A stretch of DNA of 64,000 nt from JAWVFN01 sp963696625 (GTDB lineage: Bacteria; Actinomycetota; Thermoleophilia; Solirubrobacterales; 70-9). This document shows positions 56,745-64,000 of this stretch, in pieces. The notes beneath the pieces were generated by a model. That model did no database searches. It was not told the DNA's origin and was given only the letters and a program-made list of their open reading frames with translations. The DNA is taken from positions 1-64,000 of the forward strand of contig CAVOKZ010000033.1 of assembly GCA_963696625.1 (NCBI GenBank). Reading direction: 5' to 3'. Each line of letters begins with the position of its first letter. The stretch's first letter is position 1. Made by a program: the position numbers and the translations under genes.

Positions 56745-56964
56745 GCTCAGGGGACGGTAGCGCGGGACCGCACCGCCGCGCGGGTCGTAGACATTTGCTG
56801 GTATGCCCCATGCATATGGACTTTCCGCCCCATCGTCGTCGGTTCTCCGTTGCAGACGAGTGGGCGAACAGGTAGTTTTCCCGTGCCTGCAGGAAACGGG
56901 AGAGGTACTGCGGAGATGAGCGCGAACCGTTAGTGATCCCCGTGCCCGCAGCGACACGGCAAAT
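56745..56964 (+). promoter_or_regulatory. Structured leader upstream of the peptidoglycan enzyme gene
   Basis: The region before 56965 holds a stem TCCCGT/ACGGGA capped by CCTGCAGG, a distant CTGCGG/CCGCAG pair, two related boxes GCGAACAGGTAG and GCGAACCGTTAG, and CCGTG/CACGG hugging the start. The pseudo-symmetric boxes and the target gene recall c-di-AMP (ydaO) riboswitches that control wall hydrolases in actinobacteria, but I could not confirm the consensus. Confidence 0.35.
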
Positions 56965-59433
56965 ATGAGACGAACGCTCACACTCGCCATCGCCCTAGGG
57001 ACCGCCCTGGCGGTCATCGCGGCAGGCACCGCAAGCTCGATCACGGTGGACCTCGGCGGCGGCCTCACGATCAAGGTCCCGACCGGCGGCCTCCTGCCGG
57101 TCTGCTCCGACCTCGACGACAACGACGGCGACGGTCTCTACGACCTCAACGACCCCGGCTGCTCGGGCCCGCTCGATACGACCGAGGAGACCGCGAGCCA
57201 GGGCGGCACCCCCACCGGCACGAGCGGCGGCACCGACGGCGCCAAGGGAGCCGGCGTCACCCCGGACGTCGGCGGCAAGAAGGTCAAGGGGGTCAAGGGG
57301 ATCAAGGAGGTCAAGGGGGCCACGCCCGGATTCAACATCAAGCCCGGCGGTGTCAGCGGCGGTGTCAGCGGCGGCGTCGGCGGCGGCGTCACCGGCCCCA
57401 AGGCCAAGGGGCTCCAGCTCCCCACCCTCCCCGAGCGCAACCCGGACGGGACCCCGACCAGCGCCAACCCGACTCTTTCGATCGCCCAGTTCGGTCCTGC
57501 CCCGCTCGGCGTTCCCAACTTCATCATCGACCAGTTCGAGATCCCGCCCTTCCTGCTGCCGATCTACGAGGCCTGCGGCACCCAGTACGGGATCCCGTGG
57601 CAGGTGCTGGCTTCGATCAACAGGATCGAGACCGCCTTCGGCACCAACCTCAACGTCTCGACCGCCGGCGCCGTCGGCTGGATGCAGTTCCTGCCCTCGA
57701 CTTGGAAGATGTACGGCGTCGACGCCAACTCCGACGGCGTCAAGGACCCCTACAACCCGGTCGACGCGATCTGCGCCGCGGCCCGCTATCTCAAGGCCGC
57801 CGGCGGCACCGAGGATCTGCGCCAGGGGATCTTCGCCTACAACCACGCCGACTGGTACGTCGACGAGGTTCTGCTCTACGCCAAGCAGTACGGCAAGCTG
57901 CCCGACGACCTGGTCGGCTCCCTGACCGGTCTCACCGAGGGCGCCCACTTCCCGGTCGCGGCCAAGGCTCGTTACGCCGACGACATCTCCGAGCGCGAGG
58001 CAATTCGCCGCTCGCAGACCAACGCCAAGAGCTCCGGCAACGCCGCCGACATCATCTCGGGCTCCCCCACCCGCCGTGGCATCAACGTCTACTCGAAGGT
58101 TAATGCTCCGGTGGTCGCCGTCAACGACGGCGTGATCAAGAAGATGGGTGAGAGCCCCGACCTCGGCAAGTTCATCGTGCTCGAGGACGCCTACGGCAAC
58201 CGCTACACCTACGCGCAGCTCGGTCAGGTCCAGCCCTCTTATCCGGCGCCGAAGGAGCACGCGCTCACCGCCAAGGACTTCGAGCTCGTGACACCCAAGG
58301 CCGACGCCAAGCCCGGGGCCCCGGCGAGTGCCGGAACCAACGACGGCAACGTGACGACCCGGGCCGGCAGCCCACCCAAGGCCGAGTCCAGCACCAAAGG
58401 TCCAGTCGATACCGAGAACCTGCGCTCGCGGATCTTCGCCAACCCCGAGGCGAGGGCCTCGGGCGACTCCTCGGCATCCTCCGGCGACATCGGCGGCCAG
58501 GTCGACGAGCTGCTGAGGAAGAAGATCCCCGGCTACGAGACCTTCAAGGGCACCTTCGACGACGCCTTCAAGTTCGACTCGAAGACGATGGAGCTGAAGC
58601 CGCTCAAGGAAGGCTCCAAGGTCTCGGGCGGCACCGTGCTCGGCCAGATCGGCGGCTCCGGAGCGGTCGCGCCCCACCTCCACTTCGCGATCCGCCCCGC
58701 CGGCCGCGGCGCCCCGTCGATCGACCCGAAGCCGATCCTCGACGGCTGGAAGCTGCTCGAGTCGACCGCCATCTACCGCGCCGCCGGTGAGAACCCGTTC
58801 AACGGCAACGACGTCACCGTCGGTCAGGTGCTGCTGATGAACAAGACGACGCTCGAGCGCCGCGTGCTCGCCGATCCGCGCCTCGAGATCTATTCCTGCG
58901 GCCGCACCGACATCCAGTCCGGGCAGATCGACCGTCGCCCGCTGGCGATGATCGAATACCTCGCCGAGCGCGGCTACCGGCTGACCCTCACCTCACTCAA
59001 GTGCGGCCACTCGTTCCTGACCGCCTCGGGCAACGTCTCAGCCCACAGCTCGGGCAACGCCGTCGATATCGCCCAGGTCAACGGGATCCCGATCCTCGGC
59101 CACCAGGGCCCCGGCTCGATCACCGAAGCCGTGATCTCCGACCTGCTCAAGCTTCAGGGCACGATGCGCCCGGCGCAGATCATCTCGCTGATGGATCTCG
59201 GCCCGCCGACGTTCATCCTGCCCGACCACGACGACCACATCCACGTCGGCTATACCCCGACCTTCGGCGAAGGTCAGCTCGGCGAGCAGCTCGCGCGGAT
59301 CCTCAAGCCCGAGCAGTGGGAGCGCCTGATCGGGCGCCTCGGCGAGATCCCGAACCCCGACGTGCCGACCAAGACCTCGCCCTTCGCGGTCCCGGTCAAG
59401 CCCAGCGCGGGCGGCACGCAGCCCGGCGACTGA
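56965..59433 (+). CDS. Secreted multi-domain peptidoglycan enzyme: lytic transglycosylase, M23 and M15-like domains
   Basis: 822 aa. Signal peptide (TLTLAIALGTALAVIAAG), a low-complexity Lys/Gly linker (VKGVKGIKEVKG, GVSGGVSGGVGGG), an SLT-type domain near residues 195-310 (GIPWQVLASINRIETAFGTN, AGAVGWMQFLPSTW, AAARYLKAAGG, FAYNHADWYVDEVL), a LytM/M23 domain split by an insert (GINVYSKVNAPVVAVNDGVI; APHLHFAIRP), and a C-terminal M15/D-Ala-D-Ala-like part (SAHSSGNAVDIAQVNG, DHDDHIHVGY). Remodels cell wall. Insert of about 150 residues within M23 is notable. Confidence 0.85.
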   Translation: MRRTLTLAIALGTALAVIAAGTASSITVDLGGGLTIKVPTGGLLPVCSDLDDNDGDGLYDLNDPGCSGPLDTTEETASQGGTPTGTSGGTDGAKGAGVTPDVGGKKVKGVKGIKEVKGATPGFNIKPGGVSGGVSGGVGGGVTGPKAKGLQLPTLPERNPDGTPTSANPTLSIAQFGPAPLGVPNFIIDQFEIPPFLLPIYEACGTQYGIPWQVLASINRIETAFGTNLNVSTAGAVGWMQFLPSTWKMYGVDANSDGVKDPYNPVDAICAAARYLKAAGGTEDLRQGIFAYNHADWYVDEVLLYAKQYGKLPDDLVGSLTGLTEGAHFPVAAKARYADDISEREAIRRSQTNAKSSGNAADIISGSPTRRGINVYSKVNAPVVAVNDGVIKKMGESPDLGKFIVLEDAYGNRYTYAQLGQVQPSYPAPKEHALTAKDFELVTPKADAKPGAPASAGTNDGNVTTRAGSPPKAESSTKGPVDTENLRSRIFANPEARASGDSSASSGDIGGQVDELLRKKIPGYETFKGTFDDAFKFDSKTMELKPLKEGSKVSGGTVLGQIGGSGAVAPHLHFAIRPAGRGAPSIDPKPILDGWKLLESTAIYRAAGENPFNGNDVTVGQVLLMNKTTLERRVLADPRLEIYSCGRTDIQSGQIDRRPLAMIEYLAERGYRLTLTSLKCGHSFLTASGNVSAHSSGNAVDIAQVNGIPILGHQGPGSITEAVISDLLKLQGTMRPAQIISLMDLGPPTFILPDHDDHIHVGYTPTFGEGQLGEQLARILKPEQWERLIGRLGEIPNPDVPTKTSPFAVPVKPSAGGTQPGD

Positions 59434-59447
59434 GCGCCCGCTAAGCC

Positions 59448-60023
59448 ACGGCCCTCCTCTCCTTCGTCCAGTTCGAGCACCCCGGCCGCCTGGGGCTGGC
59501 CGACGGCCGCTACATCGTCCGCGACGACCGCGAGCACGACCGCGTCCTCGTGGTCCAGACCCTCGGCGCGCCCCGCCCCGGGCGCTTGCGGAGCCGGCGT
59601 CCGCGCAAGGCAAAGCCCGTCGACTCGCCGCCGGGCACGCCCGAGGTCCCGGTCAGCCGCTGCACCGTCGCCGACTCGGCGCCGCTCGGCGACGAGACCG
59701 CGGCCAAGGCCTGGCTGAAGAAGACGGGCGGCCACCCGAAGCTCCGCGCCGAGCTCGCCACAGAGGCGCTGGCGGTGCTCAACCGCGGGCTCGACGCCCT
59801 GCGCGAGGCGGCCGAGGACCCGCTCGTTCCGGAGGCGAGCTTTCACCACTCGCTCGCCGTGCGGATCGGCTTCGGCACCGGCGAGCAGATCGCAGACGGC
59901 CAGTGGACCGAGGCTCGCGAGCTGCCGCCCACCCCGTCGGCGCGCCACGAGGACCCCGAGGCCCAGCGCCGGGCGGCGCTGAAGCTCGCCGGCAGCGACC
60001 CCGACGACGAAGAGGACGACTAA
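59448..60023 (+). CDS. Hypothetical protein, 191 aa, near-cognate start
   Basis: The conserved-looking opening LSFVQFEHPGRLGLADGRY lies upstream of the first GTG (59550). No ATG/GTG/TTG is in frame after the stop at 59442; ACG at 59448 would give (M)ALLSFVQFEHPG. The rest is ADSAPLGDETAAKAWLKKTGG and a helix-rich C-terminus ending DPDDEEDD. Family unknown. Confidence 0.55.
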   Translation, partial: TALLSFVQFEHPGRLGLADGRYIVRDDREHDRVLVVQTLGAPRPGRLRSRRPRKAKPVDSPPGTPEVPVSRCTVADSAPLGDETAAKAWLKKTGGHPKLRAELATEALAVLNRGLDALREAAEDPLVPEASFHHSLAVRIGFGTGEQIADGQWTEARELPPTPSARHEDPEAQRRAALKLAGSDPDDEEDD

Positions 60024-60241
60024 TCGTCTTCGTCTTCGAGCGGCTCCGGGCGGGTGATCGCGTACTCGCCGAGCGACGGCAGCTCGGAGCGGAGCTTCTC
60101 CTCGGCGCCTTCCGCCGTCGGAGCGTCGACCGCGACGACGATGCCTCCGCCGGATCCGCGCACCTGGTAGCCGAGGGCTTCGAGCACCTCCGCGGCGCCC
60201 TCGATCGGCTCGCCGCTCACTTTCAGCGTGTACTTGCCCAT
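60020..60241 (-). CDS. Small conserved hypothetical protein, 73 aa
   Basis: YTLKVSGEPIEGAAEVLEALGYQVRGSGGGIVVAVDAPTAEGAEEKLRSELP reads as a compact alpha/beta domain followed by an acidic end. Its stop overlaps the convergent gene by 4 bp (CTAA). No family recognised. Confidence 0.55.
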   Translation of the reverse strand: MGKYTLKVSGEPIEGAAEVLEALGYQVRGSGGGIVVAVDAPTAEGAEEKLRSELPSLGEYAITRPEPLEDEDD

Positions 60242-60274
60242 TCGCAGCAGCCTAGCGAGGTCGGTCAGCCCGCT

Positions 60275-61006
60275 CTAAACGGCCGCGGCGACGGCCGGCA
60301 GATCCTCGGCGACGTCGCCGTCGAGCTTGACCTCGGCGTCCGCGTCGAACGCCGTCGGACCCTTGGTGACGATCGCGAGCCGGCCACCGGACGCGAGCGT
60401 CACCGAGGGTAGCCCGGCGACCGGGAAGACCTCTAACGAGGAGCCGACGCAGAGCATCAGGTCGGCCTCGGTCGCGAGGCGCTCGGCCTCGGCGATCGCG
60501 GCCGCCGGGAGCATCTCGCCGAAGAGGACGACGTCGGGCCTGACGTTGCCCTGGCAGTCGGCGCAGATCGCGGCGCCGCGGTCGTCGAAGAGGCCGTCGA
60601 CGTCGTCGAGCTCGTAGCTCTGCCCGCAGTCGAAGCAGCTCGAGGTGCGGATTGATCCGTGGACCTCGATCACGTTCTCAGAGCCCGCCTTGAGGTGGAG
60701 CATGTCGATGTTCTGGGTTATCACCGCGTCGAGCAGCCCCCGCGACTCGAGCCCGGCGAGCGCCTCGTGGGCCGGGTTCGGCTGCTTGGAGCCGAGGGTC
60801 TGGAAGCGAGGGCGGTAGAAGCCCCAGAACCGCGACGGATCGTCGCGGAAGGCGTCGATGTGGGCGACCTCCATCGGGTCGACCTTCTCCCAGAGCCCCT
60901 CGCCGGGGGAGCGGAAGTCGGGGATCCCCGAGGGCACCGAGATCCCGGCGCCCGTCAAGGCGACGACGCGCTCGGACTCGCGGATCAGTTCCGCGAGTCT
61001 CTTCAC
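60275..61006 (-). CDS. NAD-dependent protein deacylase, SIR2 family
   Basis: 243 aa. VALTGAGISVPSGIPDFRSPGEGLW, ITQNIDMLHLKAGSENVIEVHGS, zinc cysteines CFDCGQ and CADCQG, VVLFGEMLP and GSSLEVFPVAGLP. GTG at 61006; GTG at 61015 is possible. Family members deacetylate lysines using NAD. Confidence 0.9.
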   Translation of the reverse strand: MKRLAELIRESERVVALTGAGISVPSGIPDFRSPGEGLWEKVDPMEVAHIDAFRDDPSRFWGFYRPRFQTLGSKQPNPAHEALAGLESRGLLDAVITQNIDMLHLKAGSENVIEVHGSIRTSSCFDCGQSYELDDVDGLFDDRGAAICADCQGNVRPDVVLFGEMLPAAAIAEAERLATEADLMLCVGSSLEVFPVAGLPSVTLASGGRLAIVTKGPTAFDADAEVKLDGDVAEDLPAVAAAV

Positions 61007-61011
61007 CCCCT

Positions 61012-61047
61012 GCACCGCCCCCGGACGCGAAGCGGAGGAGGCGGTGC
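61012..61047 (-). repeat. Hairpin family element, copy 3
   Basis: GCACCGCC and GGCGGTGC enclose cccGGACGCGAAGCGGAGGA. It begins 6 bp after the FadB-type gene stop, on its downstream side. Confidence 0.8.
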
Positions 61048-61053
61048 TTTGTG

Positions 61054-63045
61054 CTACTTGCCCTGCCACTTGGCTGAGCGCTTGCCGAGGAAGGCGGAGA
61101 TGCCCTCCTTGGCGTCCTCGGTCTGGAAGGCGGCGGCGAAGCCGGCCTTCTCGGCCTCGATGCCGTCGTCGAGGTCGCCCTTGTGGGAGACCTTCTTGAT
61201 CTCCTCGACCGCGAGCGGCGCCTGGCCGGCGAGCTTGCGGGCCCACGAGATCGCCACGTCGAGCAGCTGCTCGTCGGCGACCCGCGCGTTGACTAGACCG
61301 TACTCCTCGGCTTCGGGCGCCAGCACGGCGTCGCCGGTGAGGTTCATCTCGAGCGCGCGGCTTTCGCCGACCAGCCGCGGCAGGCGCTGGGTGCCGCCGA
61401 AGCCGGGGATGATCCCGAGGTTGATCTCGGGCTGGCCGAAGATCGCCGAGTCGGCGGCGACGCGGACGTCGCACGCCATCGACAGCTCGCAGCCGCCGCC
61501 GTAGGCGATCGCGTTGACCGCGGCGACGGTCGAGACCTTGTTCTGGCCGAGCTCGCGCAGCAGGGTGTGGCCGCCGTGGATCAGGTCGGCGCCCGCGGAC
61601 TCGTCCATCGAGGTGAACGCCTTGATGTCGGCGCCGGCCGAGAAGACGACCGGCAGCGAGGAGTAGACGACCATCGCCTTGATCTCGTCGTCGGACTTGA
61701 CCTCCTCCCAGACCTTGCCGAGGTCCTCGATCACCTGGGGCGAGATCGCGTTCATCGGCGGGTTGGCGAGCCAGGCGATCGCAACGTCGCCGCGCTTCTC
61801 GAGCTTGACCGTGCCCTCGGCCTCGGTCTGCGGGTAGGCGTAGAAACCGTGGCCCGACTTCAGCCCGAGGCGGCCCTGGTTGACGAGGCGCTTCAGCGTC
61901 CGCGGCGGGGTGAAGCGCTCGCCGTGGGACTCCGAGTACTTCTCGAGCTTTTCGAGCATCACGTCGAGGCCCTCGAGGTCGGCCTTCCAGAACGGCGGGA
62001 ACAGGCCGCGGCGCGGGTCGAGCCCGGCGCCGGCCATCAGGCCGAGGTCGATCTCGCGAACGGTGCAGACGCCCTCCTCGAGGATCAGGCAGGCCTCGAC
62101 CAGCGCCTTCAGCGTGAACAGGTCGGCGAGCTCCTCCGGATCGGGATCGGCGTCGCCCTCGATGTTGGGCTGGCCATCCTTGTAGAAGCCCTCGCCGCCC
62201 GACTTGGCGCCGAGCTTGCCGTCGGCGACCAGCTTCTGCATCCCCTTGTGGACGTAGAAGCGGTCGTCGCCGTAGGACTCCTGGAGGTGCTCGGCGACGT
62301 GCAGCGTGGTGTCGAGGCCGAGCATGTCGGTGAGCACGAACGGCCCCATCGGCGCGGTCTTGCCCGCGGCGCCCTCGTCGATCTTCTGGATCGAGAGCCC
62401 CTTCTCCTCCTGGGCGCGCCAGATCTCGCCGACCGCCGAGTTGAGGATGCGGTTGACGACGAAGCCCGGGACCTCCTTGCAGGTGATCGGCTGCTTGCGG
62501 ATCGCCTGGGCGAAGTTGAAAGCACCGGTCACGGTGTCGCGCGACGTCGATTCGCCGGCGATCACCTCGACCATCGGCAGCACCGAGGCCGGATAGAAGA
62601 AGTGGAAGCCGACGACCTTGTCGGGACGCAGCGTCGCCGAGCCGATCTCCTCGATCGACAGGGCCGAGGTGTTGGAGGCGAGGATCGCGTGCCCGGGAGT
62701 GACCTCGTCGAGCTCGGCGAAGACGGCCTTCTTGATCTCCATCTTCTCCGGCACCGCCTCGATCACGAAGTCGACCTCGCCGAACCCCTCGTAGGAAGTC
62801 GTGCCGGTGATCCGGCCGAGGATCTCCTCGAGGAGGGCGTCGGCCTGCTCCTGGGTCAGCTTCTCCTTGGAGACAAGCCGGGCCAGCTGCGAGGTGGTGA
62901 CCTCGCGGGCCTTGTCGAGAGCGGCTTCGACGAACTTCTCCTCGACGTCCTTGACGATCACGGGCACATCCGCGGCAGCGATCACCTGGGCGATCTCGCC
63001 GCCCATGGTCCCGCCGCCGAGCACTGCGGCCTTGGATACGAACAT
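61054..63045 (-). CDS. Fused 3-hydroxyacyl-CoA dehydrogenase / enoyl-CoA hydratase
   Basis: 663 aa. N-terminal NAD-binding HCDH (AAVLGGGTMGGEIAQVIAAA, VGFHFFYPASVLPMVEVI, CKEVPGFVVNRIL), then C-terminal HCDH repeats (DMLGLDTTLHVAEHL), and a C-terminal crotonase domain (VVFSAGADIKAF, IAYGGGCELSMACDVRVAAD, FGQPEINLGIIPGFGGTQRLPRL). The order is dehydrogenase-hydratase, opposite to E. coli FadB. Steps 2-3 of beta-oxidation. Confidence 0.9.
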   Translation of the reverse strand: MFVSKAAVLGGGTMGGEIAQVIAAADVPVIVKDVEEKFVEAALDKAREVTTSQLARLVSKEKLTQEQADALLEEILGRITGTTSYEGFGEVDFVIEAVPEKMEIKKAVFAELDEVTPGHAILASNTSALSIEEIGSATLRPDKVVGFHFFYPASVLPMVEVIAGESTSRDTVTGAFNFAQAIRKQPITCKEVPGFVVNRILNSAVGEIWRAQEEKGLSIQKIDEGAAGKTAPMGPFVLTDMLGLDTTLHVAEHLQESYGDDRFYVHKGMQKLVADGKLGAKSGGEGFYKDGQPNIEGDADPDPEELADLFTLKALVEACLILEEGVCTVREIDLGLMAGAGLDPRRGLFPPFWKADLEGLDVMLEKLEKYSESHGERFTPPRTLKRLVNQGRLGLKSGHGFYAYPQTEAEGTVKLEKRGDVAIAWLANPPMNAISPQVIEDLGKVWEEVKSDDEIKAMVVYSSLPVVFSAGADIKAFTSMDESAGADLIHGGHTLLRELGQNKVSTVAAVNAIAYGGGCELSMACDVRVAADSAIFGQPEINLGIIPGFGGTQRLPRLVGESRALEMNLTGDAVLAPEAEEYGLVNARVADEQLLDVAISWARKLAGQAPLAVEEIKKVSHKGDLDDGIEAEKAGFAAAFQTEDAKEGISAFLGKRSAKWQGK

Positions 63046-63095
63046 TTCGGTTGGGTCCTCCGGAAGGGTTGGGAGCGCGGGAAGGCTAGCCGGTC

Positions 63096-63536
63096 TCAGC
63101 CTTCCTCGGCCTCGTGCTTGAGGCGGCCGAGGCTGCGTTCGAGCGAGCCGACGACCTGGCGGCGGACGAAGAAGATGTCGGCCGCCGGGCCGAAGAGTCC
63201 GGCGTGCTTGATCGTGTAGGTCATGGTCTGGACGACGTGAACGCCGTCGCCGCGGATCTCGAAGGTGGTCTCGAGCCGACCCTCGCTCTCGGGGTCGTCG
63301 AAGGAGATCCGGTGCAGCTTCCGCGGCTCGTGGTCGAGGACGCGCTCGGTGACGCGGCCACGGCCAGGGGGGATCGACTCCCAGGTCAGCGTCCCGTCGC
63401 GTTCCGGGTAGCCCTCTGACGACTCCACCCGGGCGAAGCCGTCGACCCAGCGCGCCCAGCCCTGATCGTCGAAGTAGATGTCCCAGACCTCCTTGAGGTC
63501 GGCGTCGATCGTGGTCTCCGCCTTGGCCTCGCCCAC
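63096..63536 (-). CDS. SRPBCC family protein
   Basis: 146 aa. ETTIDADLKEVWDIYFDDQGWARWVDGF opening, RVTERVLDHEPRKLHRISF and VVQTMTYTIKHAGLFGP; helix-grip fold. It starts (GTG at 63536) one base after the padR stop, so it is co-transcribed with the regulator and probably its target or ligand partner. Confidence 0.75.
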   Translation of the reverse strand: MGEAKAETTIDADLKEVWDIYFDDQGWARWVDGFARVESSEGYPERDGTLTWESIPPGRGRVTERVLDHEPRKLHRISFDDPESEGRLETTFEIRGDGVHVVQTMTYTIKHAGLFGPAADIFFVRRQVVGSLERSLGRLKHEAEEG

Positions 63537-63537
63537 G

Positions 63538-63987
63538 TCAACCCTTTCCGTAGAGCTCTTTCTGCAGCAGCGACATCGAGCGGATCACGGACTCGATGAA
63601 CGGCTCGACCTCCGCGCGCAGCCGCTTCTGCTCGCGCCGGCCGGCCGCGGTAATCGAGTAATAGCGGCGCGAGCGGCGGTCGGGGTGCTCCCAGCGGCCC
63701 TCGATCAGGCCGTTGGCCTCCATCTCGCGCAGCAGCGGGTAGATCGTGTTCGGATTGACCGAGATCACCCCGTCGGTGATCCGCTCGATCTCCTCGATCA
63801 GCCGGTTGCCGTAGGCCTCCTCGCCCGAGATCAGGTGCAGCACGAGCAGCGGAAACACGTCGCGGCGGCGGATGTCGCCGCCGAGCGCGTCGGAGGGCCG
63901 GCCGCCCTTGCGCTTCCCTTTCGTAGTCGCCTCGGCAACGGCCTCGCCCACCGGTTTCCGTGCCGCGCGCTCTCTCTCCTGCGCCAC
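63538..63987 (-). CDS. PadR-family transcriptional regulator
   Basis: 149 aa. Winged helix VFPLLVLHLISGEEAYGNRLIEEIE, VNPNTIYPLLREMEANGLIEG, RSRRYYSITAAGRREQKRL, and a C-terminal dimerisation helix. A Lys-rich N-terminus (TTKGKRKGGRPS) precedes it. GTG start at 63987. Probably autoregulates the padR-SRPBCC unit. Confidence 0.85.
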   Translation of the reverse strand: MAQERERAARKPVGEAVAEATTKGKRKGGRPSDALGGDIRRRDVFPLLVLHLISGEEAYGNRLIEEIERITDGVISVNPNTIYPLLREMEANGLIEGRWEHPDRRSRRYYSITAAGRREQKRLRAEVEPFIESVIRSMSLLQKELYGKG

Positions 63988-64000
63988 GGCGGCGAGTCTA

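Overview
The window is about 70% GC and almost fully coding. Gene content and style point to an Actinomycetota chromosome, most likely Thermoleophilia/Solirubrobacterales: a SigH-like sigma factor, CarD, DisA, RadA, ClpC, FtsH, GTG/TTG starts, tight 4-bp overlaps and secreted proteins with lysine-rich tails. The taxon is inferred, not proven.

Layout. 1-0.8 kb: two truncated, unrelated coding sequences meet at a junction, the left one (DUF3883 helicase tail) of visibly lower GC. 1.2-5.8 kb: an ArsR-DUF2892-MMPL-MBL/rhodanese operon divergent from an OsmC gene across a perfect palindromic operator; it looks like a reactive-sulfur/thiol-stress module. 5.8-14.7 kb: SigH-like sigma factor, rlmB-cysS, a lipid cluster (SCP2-hydrolase fusion, acyltransferase, SRPBCC, acyl-CoA ligase), ispF. 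14.8-21.3 kb: an accessory region with a tRNA-like element, a 229-bp duplication of the hisJ 3' end flanking a 4.5-kb block (toxin-antitoxin pair, split tyrosine recombinase, nuclease-like protein, beta-helix and RTX-type secreted proteins) and TTAAC-GGGGTCAGACCCC palindromes. 21.3-31.1 kb: DUF389, ispD-carD-disA, LOG protein, phospholipase D-like protein, radA, OsmC, M3 peptidase. 31.1-36.3 kb: a decayed DUF4239 membrane cluster, a VOC protein, tandem duplications, clpC and a 103-bp inverted repeat. 36.3-40.1 kb: membrane/RTX/phosphoesterase secreted operon. 40.1-53 kb: housekeeping block (lysS, greA, dusB, coaX, carbonic anhydrase, folK-folB-folP, ftsH, hpt, tilS). 53-64 kb: CAP protein, MerR-cyclase, nucleoside phosphorylase, a three-module peptidoglycan enzyme, SIR2, a FadB-type fusion, PadR.

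Cross-cutting patterns: (1) seven convergent gene pairs share stop codons in a 4-bp CTAG/CTAA overlap; (2) five genes appear to start at near-cognate codons; (3) three copies of a hairpin keep a 17-nt core while their stems vary with pairing kept; (4) disA and clpC are broken only by single-base indels, which suggests sequence error rather than decay. No CRISPR array, rRNA operon or complete insertion sequence was seen.
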